Assembly: GCA_900319595.1 (NCBI GenBank)
Contig: ONOZ01000085.1
Coordinates: 1 to 22,872, forward strand
DNA length: 22,872 nt
Direction: 5' to 3'
Source: an uncultured Bacteroidales bacterium
Lineage (GTDB): Bacteria > Bacteroidota > Bacteroidia > Bacteroidales > P3
Made by a program: the position numbers and the translations under genes. The notes below the pieces were generated by a model. It was given only the letters and a program-made list of their open reading frames with translations. It was not told where the DNA came from and ran no database searches. The number at the start of each line of letters is the position of its first letter. Within the stretch, counting starts at the first letter, position 1. Below, in pieces: positions 7,843 through 15,389 of this stretch.

Positions 7843-8259
7843 TTATTCTTGTACCTTTGAATTTTGATAATTAAGTATCTCTTTTTGTAATGTGCTTAAG
7901 ATTTCTTGCATTTTTTTTTCAATCAAAACAAAATTGGACATTTCTTTATGAACATATGATACAGAAAAATCTATATTCAATCCCTTTTGTTTTGCAAGAG
8001 TTTTCAATTCTATAGAATTTAGTCTATAATTTTCACGTATCAATCGTTTTATTCTATTGCGATTTACTGCCAATTTTTGATAACGTTTAGGGCAAACAAC
8101 TAAAATCTCCGTGCTACCCTCACCGTTTTTTATTATGTAACGGACGGATAAAGGAAATACAAGAAAACTCTTTCCTTGCCTGAAAAGAGTCTCTATTCTT
8201 TTTTTGGAATGAAGTCTTTGTGCTTTGTCAAATTCAAACATTTTATGATTTTTTTGCAT
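7843..8259 (-). CDS. rnpA: Ribonuclease P protein component
   Basis: Basic protein subunit of RNase P, which assists the catalytic RNA in maturing tRNA 5' ends. The 138-residue product carries the RNR signature NRNRIKRLIRENYR (residues 67-80) and FRQGKSFLVFPLSVRY, which corresponds to the substrate-binding cleft. The usual position before the RNR motif reads VVCPKRYQKLAV. Met7 (8241) is an attractive alternative start, because FEFDKAQRL is where homology normally begins and it would leave the upstream stop codon just clear. The listed ATG overlaps the end of the hemD-like gene by 17 bases. It lies between hemD and yidD in a minus-strand operon. Confidence 0.94.
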   Translation of the reverse strand: MQKNHKMFEFDKAQRLHSKKRIETLFRQGKSFLVFPLSVRYIIKNGEGSTEILVVCPKRYQKLAVNRNRIKRLIRENYRLNSIELKTLAKQKGLNIDFSVSYVHKEMSNFVLIEKKMQEILSTLQKEILNYQNSKVQE

Positions 8260-9226
8260 TACTTCGCTTTGTCACAGACTTCTTTGCTGTTGTAGTTTTC
8301 TTTGGTGTCGTTTTTGCAGTTTTCTTTGTTGCTGTTGTAGTTTTCTTTGCAGTCGTTGCTGCCGATTTTTTTTGCACAGACTTTGTGGTTCTCACTGCTT
8401 TTGTTTCTTTTTTCGCTCCCTTAGTTTCTTTCTTTTCAGTTTGTTTTTTTATTACTTTTGCTTTGGATTGTTTTACTTGACCACCTTCTTCAAAGAAATG
8501 TTCCAAAGCCATAATCATAGAAGGATTTTTCTGAGTAGGAGCGGCAACGTGTACTTGTAGTTTGGCTTTTTGCAAGGCAGATTGAGTAGGTTTTCCAAAA
8601 GCAGCAATAACAATATCGTCAGATGTTACATTTGGAAAATTTTGAGTAAAAGACTTCACGCCAATAGGAGCAAACATTACCACCATATCATATTTCTTTA
8701 TATCTATCTTGGACAAATCTTTTGGTTCTGAGCGGTGCATTATAATTTTTGTGTAATTTATTTTGGCTGCATCCAATTTTTTGAAATTAACATTAGAAGC
8801 GTCCTCTGCACAAGGGAACAAATACCGAGATTCTTTGTGCTTATGTATAACAGTAATTAACTCATCAAAAGTAAGTTTGCCATAAAATATTTTACGCTTA
8901 CGATATTGAATATAATTTTGTAGATAGTTTGCCACAGAGTCTGTTATACAAAAGAATTTCATGCCATCAGGTATAGTCAAACGCATTTCCTTTGCAAAAT
9001 AAAAGTAATTATCTACCGCCATCTTGCTTGTCATAATCACAGCAGGATAATCCAATAAGGGTATGCGCTGAGCCCTAAATTCTTGATTGCTAATTCTCAC
9101 CACTTCAAAAAACTTGTTGAAGGTAAGTGAAAGACCGTATTTTTCTGCTAATACATTGTATTGAGATTGCTCCTTTTCGGCTGGAGCGTTTTGTGAAATT
9201 AGAATATTCTTTATTTTCTTTGCCAT
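8243..9226 (-). CDS. hemD: Uroporphyrinogen-III synthase-like protein with Lys/Thr/Ala-rich tail
   Basis: Residues about 1-250 fit uroporphyrinogen-III synthase, which cyclises hydroxymethylbilane in haem synthesis. The family is very divergent. The visible support is the two-lobed alpha/beta pattern with PAVIMTSKMAVDNYF, FFCITDSVANYL, YLFPCAEDAS, KYDMVVMFAPIGVKSF and IVIAAFGKPTQSALQKA, which correspond to the 'vvFTS', 'sg...lp' and 'a.G..Ta.al' regions. Residues 251-327 are a low-complexity basic tail (repeats of TAKKTT, TTKS, KKTAKTTPKK) resembling histone H1 or Hc1 tails. That tail is not part of the enzyme fold; at the DNA level it contains a 45-bp offset repeat. It is followed at once by rnpA and preceded by DUF4271. 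Whether the protein still makes uroporphyrinogen III cannot be told from sequence. Confidence 0.82.
   Translation of the reverse strand: MAKKIKNILISQNAPAEKEQSQYNVLAEKYGLSLTFNKFFEVVRISNQEFRAQRIPLLDYPAVIMTSKMAVDNYFYFAKEMRLTIPDGMKFFCITDSVANYLQNYIQYRKRKIFYGKLTFDELITVIHKHKESRYLFPCAEDASNVNFKKLDAAKINYTKIIMHRSEPKDLSKIDIKKYDMVVMFAPIGVKSFTQNFPNVTSDDIVIAAFGKPTQSALQKAKLQVHVAAPTQKNPSMIMALEHFFEEGGQVKQSKAKVIKKQTEKKETKGAKKETKAVRTTKSVQKKSAATTAKKTTTATKKTAKTTPKKTTTAKKSVTKRSNAKKS
8286..8349. repeat. 45-bp-period direct repeat inside the hemD tail
   Basis: The 19-base string gctgttgtagttttctttg occurs at 8286-8304 and again at 8331-8349, an offset of 45 bases or 15 codons, with related partial copies between and after. 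The repeat keeps the reading frame, so slippage would change tail length without breaking the protein. Confidence 0.75.
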
Positions 9227-9244
9227 AAAGTTATCTCTTCCCCT

Positions 9245-10168
9245 TTAAAAAAATAGCACTTTTGTTATAACTACCAATGGTAAAAATTCCAAAGTGCAAA
9301 GATAGAAAAAAAGATAAATATGAGAAAATTTAAAGGTATGAATAATTGCAAAAAAACATCTAAGCAATCTCGTAACATACAGCAATACAAGTAATAACGA
9401 AGATATGATTAGAAAAATATCTTGATAAAAAGATGGAGCATAAATACTAAAAATTGTCGGTATAAATATCAAAAAACTGCCCAAAACAGAGAAATTTAAT
9501 AAAATTTGTACATAATAATTGGAAATTCTCTTTGCAGCAAACACCCAAGAGAAAAACTTTATGAACAATATCTTTATATGATAAACAACTATGCAACAGA
9601 CGTAGATTGCAATCCATAACAAAAATGAATTCTTTGTTATTTCGTCTATCCAAAGTGAGTGCCCCCGTAAATTTGGTATAATACTAAAATAATTTATTGT
9701 ACATAAAATAAGAAAACTTACTAATGGTAAAAAAATTATTAGTATTGGAATGAAACTTATTGGTTGTATAGTTGTACCGTTTTTAGTAGATATTCCTATT
9801 TGATTAGAAGAAAAACACCCTTGAAGTAAAGGCAATAAACTATTTTTTGCAAATCTGACAAGCAATGCTATTAAAAAAGTTATGACAACAAAAGCCACAA
9901 AAATCCAATCTGTTGATTGAGAAACAGAATGTTGTTGCATTTGCAAATCTTTTGAGTACGACGTTTTTTCTTTAAATAAAGTCGGACTAATTTGTTGTTT
10001 AAACTCAGATTCTTTTATAGTTGCAAAAAGGTAGTTGCGAAAAGATATGTTTTCCCCACCCGTCAAGTTGATTGTTAAAGGATTTTTGTAGATATATTGC
10101 GGGACAAAGAGGGAGTCCTGATTTGTCAATGTGATATCAATAGTATGTATAGTGTCCTTTGTCGCCAT
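9245..10168 (-). CDS. DUF4271 integral membrane protein
   Basis: A Bacteroidota-specific inner-membrane protein of unknown function. The 307 residues comprise a soluble N-terminal part (1-85) and about six predicted membrane segments (near 87-106, 138-160, 181-200, 219-242, 251-268 and 283-304). The conserved tyrosine and arginine-flanked helices (LRGHSLWIDE, KFFSWVFAAKR, YVTRLLRCFF) fit the family. It lies 18 bases upstream of the hemD-like gene and 7 bases downstream of the C25 peptidase, so it is translated from the same transcript. DUF4271 next to hemD recurs in this phylum, to my knowledge. A role in the envelope is inference; no catalytic motif is visible. Confidence 0.82.
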   Translation of the reverse strand: MATKDTIHTIDITLTNQDSLFVPQYIYKNPLTINLTGGENISFRNYLFATIKESEFKQQISPTLFKEKTSYSKDLQMQQHSVSQSTDWIFVAFVVITFLIALLVRFAKNSLLPLLQGCFSSNQIGISTKNGTTIQPISFIPILIIFLPLVSFLILCTINYFSIIPNLRGHSLWIDEITKNSFLLWIAIYVCCIVVYHIKILFIKFFSWVFAAKRISNYYVQILLNFSVLGSFLIFIPTIFSIYAPSFYQDIFLIISSLLLVLLYVTRLLRCFFAIIHTFKFSHIYLFFYLCTLEFLPLVVITKVLFF

Positions 10169-10175
10169 AATTAGT

Positions 10176-13100
10176 CTATCTTGTAATGATAAGTTTTTTG
10201 ATAGCGTACCTTTCTTTGTCCTTTGTTACAACAATATGATATATTCCCGTATTCAAGTGTGCTACATTGATTTCATTATTTGTCTTTGTAGAAAAATCTC
10301 TGTACCACACCACTCCATTTAGGTCTATTATTGTAATATCGCTATTTATTGGCAAATTATTTACGTAAATGTGGCTGTTAGCAGGGTTTGGATATACTTC
10401 TATATTATCTAACAGAACATCTTCTAACGAAAGTATAACACTATCTGTCCCGTAACTTAGAGTAACATCGTCTATCCACGCACAATCCTTTCCAAATGAA
10501 TCACTTTGATCTTTTTCGTACGAAAAGCAAAGCGTATGTTTGCCATCTGGAATCGTAAAAGTGTATTTCTGCCAATCTTTTTGGTAGCCAAAATCGTCAT
10601 ATCCGTAATTTAAAGTCAGTTGTGTCTCATTATCTACATAGAATTTAAATTTATCATAATCCTTTTCTGAAGAAACCTTAGCATAAAAAGATATTGTCAT
10701 AGAAGTACTATTATCTAATTCAAGTGAAAGGCGAGATTTTTTATTATCTGCAAGGTTAGATTTGCTTCTAGCACAGTGCTTTCCACTATGATGGAGAGTT
10801 GTATCTATAAACCAAGGATTTTCTTCATCGTTTTGCCAATTGAATGCAGTAAAACCTTGTTCAAAAGTTTCTATTTGTGCCAATAATGGAATAGTAAATT
10901 CTTTGGACACCTCATAATCTCCAGACGCATACGTTATATCAAATGAAAACTGTTCGCTTTGCATATCTAACACATTGAAAACAAATAAAACCGTATCATT
11001 TTCACCTATTCCCAATGTCTTTACGCTTTTTGTCAAATCATCTGCATTTACATTTTTAGATAAATTACTCATCATTGCTGTACCTTGTGGTGTTTGTTTT
11101 TTACCATAATTACTTAATTGTACAAACAATAATATTGTATCATTTTTGCGTTGCATGGAAGAGGAAGAAATAGATATATCTGGAGCAAATACCTCCATTT
11201 TTTTGTTTTGAATGTTTATTACAGAATCCGATTGCGAAATAACAAATTCTAAATCAATGATTTCAAAATTTTTTACTCCATTTTTTACCTTAAAATCAAA
11301 CGCTCTATTTGCATGTATTGAAGTTTTAGAATTTATTTCGGTGAATAAAAAAATACTATCGGAGATTGATAAATTTTTATCGCTGTTTAATTTAATTTTA
11401 CCATCTATCTGCGTAATATCTTGAGTTGAACAGTTTTGCAAATCAAAACTAATTCTATATTCTTCCCCTTCCATCAAAAACTCCACTCTTTTCCTGTCTT
11501 GTTTATTAGTTATAGTTATATTTGTTAATGCGATAAATGGCTTATTAGGTGCAACAAATTTTATGGAGTCTATTAGTGGTCTATAAAATTGATTTGTCAA
11601 TACTATATTTATTGTTGTTGGGTCCAAAATATTAGATATATCCAAAATAGCATCACCCAAAGAGTCTGCCTTGTGTACATCAAATAATTTGCCATCACAA
11701 CTTAAAGCAATATAAGTCATAGGTATGGTTTTTATATGTAAAGTTTGTGTGCCAATAACAATAGTATCGGGAATATTGCATTCAAAACGTTTTGGTATTC
11801 CCACATATGGCATTAGTGTTGGGTCGCCCTGCAAATTGTACATCTCCCAATAGTGATTTGTATAGTATGAAAGCGATTGTGTAACCGCCAAACAGCCCGC
11901 TTGAAGTATTTGTCCCATTGTGATATAGTGTTCTGACAAATTTTCGCCGTGTGTATGAAATAATCTATCGTATATTCCTAATGTTTTATTGTCATATTGC
12001 GGTTGCAAAGTTACGTTTTTACTACCTACTGCCCAATAATAATCCTCGTCCCATAATGTATAATCTGATGAACCAATACAAGCAACCGCTCCTTTATTGT
12101 TTGCTTGCAAAAGGGTAGTGGTAAAACAATCCCGTTCGGTGAATTTGCCTGTATTACAACTATTATTTAGGATTACAAAATACTTTCCGTAGTTGCTAAG
12201 CGTACTATGTACATCATTACTTCTGAAAGAAGGATTTTGCCAACCCTGAGGAAGACCATGACCTGAGTAATTTATCCAACTTACAGAATTGTTAAGTATA
12301 TTGTAAATCTCTTGTTTATTTTGTTCTTCACTGCTCGTTGGATTGTAATATACATTTGTATCTGTCAGATTTGCAAGATATTGTTTTGCATAGTACATTT
12401 GACCATTTGTAAAAGTAGGAGCATTATCTCCTAATTCCTTTCCTGCCACTAAAAGAGAGTTTTTGAGGTATTCCCCATCTATAAACTCATATTTTTCATA
12501 ATTGATAGTTTTTGCTATTATGTTGTTAAGAGTTTGAGTATCGTTTGCTGAAATTCTACCATAGAATAAATCGGGAAGAATATCGGAAGTGTATTCAGCA
12601 TAATACAAATCTGTTGGGTGTTGTGGATAAATGTCTATGACATATCTACCTTGAAAGGTTGGAATGACAGATGTATCGCCCACTATTAGTAAATAATCAA
12701 AAGGAGGGTTCAATGGTGTAGCATTAAGATACATTTCTTTTAGATAATTCCTTATTTGCGTTGTATCTTTTCCTATTTGTTGGGTGTAAATCTCCGTAAC
12801 CTCAAACCCTTGCATTGTTTTCCACTTCACAAAACTATTAAGAGATTGTTTAAAGTTTTCATCGCTTAAAATACATAACTTTAATGGTCTATCTATATTA
12901 CTTTGCTGAACTTTTGCAGACATAGATTTATTATAAGGAGAAAGGAAAGAAATCTCTATTTTTACCTTTTTGATTCTTTCCAACGCATTCATAACGGGAT
13001 TATATCTCAACGGCAGGAATTGTAATATAGCAAGATTCTTTTCTCCTCGTTTGCCCACTTTATGAATAGTTATATTATCTTGATTATCAAACATATTGTT

Positions 13101-13472
13101 ACTATAATATGTATGATTAAAGAAAAATCTATGATTCGTGTCCTTTTTTAATAGGGATTTTTGCTTTGGAGCAATCAAAATGTTGTCATCAATATATATT
13201 GTGTCTTTTTGTACAAAGATTTCCTTTATTTTGATTTCGCAATTTTCGGGGATATTTATAATTTTATTTAAACAAGGTAACTCTGCACAGCCTACGTTTG
13301 AGGTTTTTGCAAAATCATCACTTGTTTTTATGGTGTAGAACTTACTATTATTCAATTCTATGGGTTTGAAGTCAAAGTCATTGTCGTTAAACTCAAATTC
13401 CATAGATATTTGTGCTAAAAGTAAATTGGTACAAAAGCAAAATACAAATAATATAATAGGTTTAAACTTCAT
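10176..13472 (-). CDS. Gingipain-like C25 cysteine peptidase with T9SS sorting domain
   Basis: Predicted secreted cysteine peptidase of 1098 residues. Parts in order: signal peptide (MKFKPIILFVFCFCTNLLLAQ), propeptide-like region to about 190, C25 catalytic domain (about 195-570), Ig-like linkers (about 570-860), a cleaved-adhesin/MAM-like beta domain (about 865-1010, with ENPWFIDTT, GYQKDWQKYTFTIP, CAWIDDVTL), and a T9SS type A tail (VYPNPANSHIYV ... LNTGIYHIVV ... KKLIITR). The catalytic pair is His405 in YSGHGLPQGW and Cys439 in NNSCNTGKF, both in gingipain-like settings (GHG..W and xCxxGxF). The T9SS sortase PorU belongs to the same family, but its motifs and layout differ, so I do not assign it. 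An AAGGAG directly adjoins the ATG. It heads a run of housekeeping genes. Confidence 0.9.
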   Translation of the reverse strand: MKFKPIILFVFCFCTNLLLAQISMEFEFNDNDFDFKPIELNNSKFYTIKTSDDFAKTSNVGCAELPCLNKIINIPENCEIKIKEIFVQKDTIYIDDNILIAPKQKSLLKKDTNHRFFFNHTYYSNNMFDNQDNITIHKVGKRGEKNLAILQFLPLRYNPVMNALERIKKVKIEISFLSPYNKSMSAKVQQSNIDRPLKLCILSDENFKQSLNSFVKWKTMQGFEVTEIYTQQIGKDTTQIRNYLKEMYLNATPLNPPFDYLLIVGDTSVIPTFQGRYVIDIYPQHPTDLYYAEYTSDILPDLFYGRISANDTQTLNNIIAKTINYEKYEFIDGEYLKNSLLVAGKELGDNAPTFTNGQMYYAKQYLANLTDTNVYYNPTSSEEQNKQEIYNILNNSVSWINYSGHGLPQGWQNPSFRSNDVHSTLSNYGKYFVILNNSCNTGKFTERDCFTTTLLQANNKGAVACIGSSDYTLWDEDYYWAVGSKNVTLQPQYDNKTLGIYDRLFHTHGENLSEHYITMGQILQAGCLAVTQSLSYYTNHYWEMYNLQGDPTLMPYVGIPKRFECNIPDTIVIGTQTLHIKTIPMTYIALSCDGKLFDVHKADSLGDAILDISNILDPTTINIVLTNQFYRPLIDSIKFVAPNKPFIALTNITITNKQDRKRVEFLMEGEEYRISFDLQNCSTQDITQIDGKIKLNSDKNLSISDSIFLFTEINSKTSIHANRAFDFKVKNGVKNFEIIDLEFVISQSDSVINIQNKKMEVFAPDISISSSSMQRKNDTILLFVQLSNYGKKQTPQGTAMMSNLSKNVNADDLTKSVKTLGIGENDTVLFVFNVLDMQSEQFSFDITYASGDYEVSKEFTIPLLAQIETFEQGFTAFNWQNDEENPWFIDTTLHHSGKHCARSKSNLADNKKSRLSLELDNSTSMTISFYAKVSSEKDYDKFKFYVDNETQLTLNYGYDDFGYQKDWQKYTFTIPDGKHTLCFSYEKDQSDSFGKDCAWIDDVTLSYGTDSVILSLEDVLLDNIEVYPNPANSHIYVNNLPINSDITIIDLNGVVWYRDFSTKTNNEINVAHLNTGIYHIVVTKDKERYAIKKLIITR

Positions 13473-13526
13473 CTCCTTATGGTTAAAATTTAATTTGCAA
13501 TATTACAATAATTTTTTGATTTTTCC

Positions 13527-13540
13527 TTATCATTTGATAA
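13527..13540. promoter_or_regulatory. Dyad TTATCA-TT-TGATAA between divergent genes
   Basis: A perfect 6-bp inverted repeat with a 2-base centre, between the starts of the C25 peptidase gene and rpsP. Its position and symmetry fit a dimeric repressor site, but A/T-rich dyads also arise by chance. Confidence 0.3.
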
Positions 13541-13602
13541 TAATTTTTCATAATTTTATATGTTGGCAATTGCAAAATGAAACGACATAATTAAGAAAAT
13601 TA

Positions 13603-13616
13603 GCCAAAAATTTGGC
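13603..13616 (+). promoter_or_regulatory. Dyad GCCAAA-AA-TTTGGC over the rpsP -33 box
   Basis: A perfect 6-bp inverted repeat whose right half contains the TTTG (13611-13614) of the rpsP promoter. A protein bound here would cover the -33 element. Confidence 0.4.
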
Positions 13617-13642
13617 AGTTATAGATAAAGATAGTAACTTTG
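13611..13642 (+). promoter_or_regulatory. Promoter of rpsP
   Basis: TTTG (13611-13614), 20 bases, TAACTTTG (13635-13642) followed by CAAC. This is a full consensus match, 46 bases before the start codon. Confidence 0.75.
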
Positions 13643-13688
13643 CAACTCAATTTTTGAACACAATATTAATTTAATATTAAAAAAAGAG

Positions 13689-14267
13689 ATGGCAGTAAAA
13701 ATTAGATTACAAAGACATGGTAAAAAGAATCAACCTTTTTATCATATCGTAATTGCGGATGCTCGTGCAGCACGTGATGGAAGATTTGTTGAAAAAATAG
13801 GAACTTACAATCCATTGACCTCACCTGCAACGGTGAATATTGATATAGACAAGGCTTGTCAATGGCTACAAAATGGAGCACAACCTACAGATACTGTACG
13901 TTCATTGCTTCGTTACACAGGAGTTTTGTACAAAAAACACTTAATGGGTGGAGTTGTTAAAGGGGCTTTTTCTCAAGAGGTAGCAGATAAGCGTTTTAAC
14001 GACTATATGGAAGAAAGAGAAAAGAAAATTGCTGCTAAGATTGCAAAGAATGCTAACGATAAAAATGCTAAACGCAAAGAAGCATTGAAAGCGGAGGCCG
14101 ATGTAAATGCTAAACGTGCTGAGGCAATTGCAAAGAAACGGGAACAAGCAGAGGTTTCTAACGATACAGCAGAGGAAACAACAGTAGAAACTCCAGCAGC
14201 AGAAGAACCTACTGTAGAGGCTCCTGCAACCGAAGAAACTGTCGCAGAAACTCCTGCAGCAGAATAA
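13689..14267 (+). CDS. rpsP: 30S ribosomal protein S16 with long Ala/Glu-rich tail
   Basis: Ribosomal protein bS16 of the small subunit, needed for assembly of the 5' domain. The core (residues about 1-85: KIRLQRHGKKNQPFYHIVIAD, RDGRFVEKIGTYNPL, GAQPTDTVRSLL) is standard. The product runs on to 192 residues, about twice the usual length: a charged helix rich in Lys/Ala/Glu (about 100-150), then an acidic, Pro-Ala-Glu-Thr repeat tail (ETPAAEEPTVEAPATEE). Long S16 tails are common in Bacteroidota, so this is not a fusion error. It has its own promoter and terminator and is followed by rimM, as in many bacteria. Confidence 0.97.
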   Translation: MAVKIRLQRHGKKNQPFYHIVIADARAARDGRFVEKIGTYNPLTSPATVNIDIDKACQWLQNGAQPTDTVRSLLRYTGVLYKKHLMGGVVKGAFSQEVADKRFNDYMEEREKKIAAKIAKNANDKNAKRKEALKAEADVNAKRAEAIAKKREQAEVSNDTAEETTVETPAAEEPTVEAPATEETVAETPAAE

Positions 14268-14302
14268 CAGATTAGTAAAATATTTTGTTATAAAAACTTA
14301 TG

Positions 14303-14346
14303 AAGGTCTGTATTTAGATACATCAAATATAGACCTTTAGTTTTTT
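14303..14346 (+). terminator. Intrinsic terminator after rpsP
   Basis: AAGGTCT-G-TATTT (14303-14315) pairs with AAATA-T-AGACCTT (14325-14337), a 13-bp stem with one G-U, followed by TTAG and six T residues. It ends rpsP before rimM. Confidence 0.8.
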
Positions 14347-14370
14347 GTTATCTATTTATGAAAAAAACTT

Positions 14371-14378
14371 TAAATTTG
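14371..14378 (+). promoter_or_regulatory. -7 element (TAAATTTG) of rimM
   Basis: TAAATTTGCA at 14371-14380 matches the -7 consensus 41 bases before the rimM ATG. The nearest TTTG (14344-14347) is 23 bases upstream, too far for a standard -33 partner, so the promoter is only probable. Confidence 0.45.
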
Positions 14379-14418
14379 CACCATTAGATTGTGTAAGAAA
14401 TCTTGGATAAATATAATT

Positions 14419-14940
14419 ATGAAAAAAGAAGATTGTTTTTATTTAGGTAAAATCATAAAACCATTTGGTTATAAGGGAGAAGTTGTATTGTTTTTGGATG
14501 TTGATGATATGCAAACATACAAAGATTTGCCGTATGTGTATATAGAAATCAATAAACGACTTATAAAATATGATATAGACTCTTTCCGTTTTCATGGCAA
14601 TAAGGTTGTTGTAACTTTTAAGGACGTTAGAGCAGATGAGGTAAGTACCTTGATAGGAAAGGAGATGTATTTGCCATTGGAATTCTTACCTAAACTGGAA
14701 GGAAATCAATTCTATTTTCACGAGGTCATAGATTTTGAGGTGATTGATAAAGAAAAAGGCAATATTGGTACAATTGCAGAAATCATTGACAACACAACTC
14801 AACCTATAATGAGTATAGATTTTAATGGCAAGGAAATCTTGATGCCATTGATTGATGAAATTTTGGACAAGGTGGATAGAGAAAATAGAAAAATGTATAT
14901 CCACGCTCCCGAAGGTTTGATAGATATTTATTTGACATAA
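14419..14940 (+). CDS. rimM: Ribosome maturation factor RimM
   Basis: Assembly factor for the 30S subunit head that binds S19. The product (173 residues) has the N-terminal beta-barrel (CFYLGKIIKPFGYKGEVVLF, then FRFHGNKVVVTFKDV) and the C-terminal PRC barrel (YFHEVIDFEVIDK, MPLIDEILDKVDRENRKMYI, PEGLIDIY). The ATG at 14419 is preferred over an upstream in-frame TTG at 14389, because homology starts here and the upstream codon lies almost at the expected transcription start. It is adjacent to rpsP, as in many genomes. Confidence 0.95.
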   Translation: MKKEDCFYLGKIIKPFGYKGEVVLFLDVDDMQTYKDLPYVYIEINKRLIKYDIDSFRFHGNKVVVTFKDVRADEVSTLIGKEMYLPLEFLPKLEGNQFYFHEVIDFEVIDKEKGNIGTIAEIIDNTTQPIMSIDFNGKEILMPLIDEILDKVDRENRKMYIHAPEGLIDIYLT

Positions 14941-14956
14941 TTATTTTGCTCAAATT

Positions 14957-14987
14957 TATGTAATTATAATAAAAAATTGTATTTTTG
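14957..14987 (+). promoter_or_regulatory. Probable promoter of the rsfS-ftsH-cdsA-psd operon
   Basis: TATTTTTG (14980-14987, then CA) matches the -7 element. Nineteen bases upstream is TATG (14957-14960), a weak form of the -33 TTTG. It lies 24 bases before rsfS, in a 70-base gap. Confidence 0.5.
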
Positions 14988-15010
14988 CACCTTAAATACA
15001 AAGAAATATT

Positions 15011-15382
15011 ATGGCAAAAGATAGAAAAGCGGCAGAATTACTTAGTAAAATTGCAATAAAAGCAATACAAGATAAAGTTGGGCAAGATATTACGTTAATA
15101 GATTTTGAAGGAATAAAAGGTTCTTTGTTTGATTATTATGTGATATGTACTGCAAATTCTCCTTCTCACGCAGACAGTTTAGCAGAAAACATAAGAAAGA
15201 AAGTTAAAGAAGAGATTGGATTAAAACCAACGAAAGAAGAGGGTTTGCAAAATTGTCAATGGGTGCTTTTGGACTATTTTGATGTGATAGTCCATATATT
15301 TCTTCCCGAAACGAGAGAGTTTTACAATATAGAAAGTATGTGGAAAGACGTAAAACAGACACATTTTGATAATATAGACTAA
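15011..15382 (+). CDS. rsfS: Ribosomal silencing factor RsfS
   Basis: Binds uL14 on the 50S subunit and blocks joining with 30S when growth slows. The 123-residue product shows the family's DYYVICTANSPSHADSLAENI and QWVLLDYFDVIVHIF segments with normal length. It is the first gene of a tight operon: ftsH begins 7 bases after its stop codon. Confidence 0.95.
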   Translation: MAKDRKAAELLSKIAIKAIQDKVGQDITLIDFEGIKGSLFDYYVICTANSPSHADSLAENIRKKVKEEIGLKPTKEEGLQNCQWVLLDYFDVIVHIFLPETREFYNIESMWKDVKQTHFDNID

Positions 15383-15389
15383 ATAGGAT

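Noticed and set aside
8220..8560. Open plus-strand frames opposite the hemD tail, rich in Phe and Val.
   Set aside because: They are the complement of the Lys/Thr/Ala repeat tail and have no start context or homology.
10176..13472. Assignment of the C25 peptidase as the T9SS sortase PorU.
   Set aside because: The catalytic surroundings (YSGHG, NSCNTGKF), the cleaved-adhesin-like domain and the ordinary type A sorting tail fit gingipain-like cargo; no porV lies beside it.
14389..14418. TTG start for rimM ten codons upstream.
   Set aside because: It lies almost at the expected transcription start and adds residues outside the conserved RimM domain.
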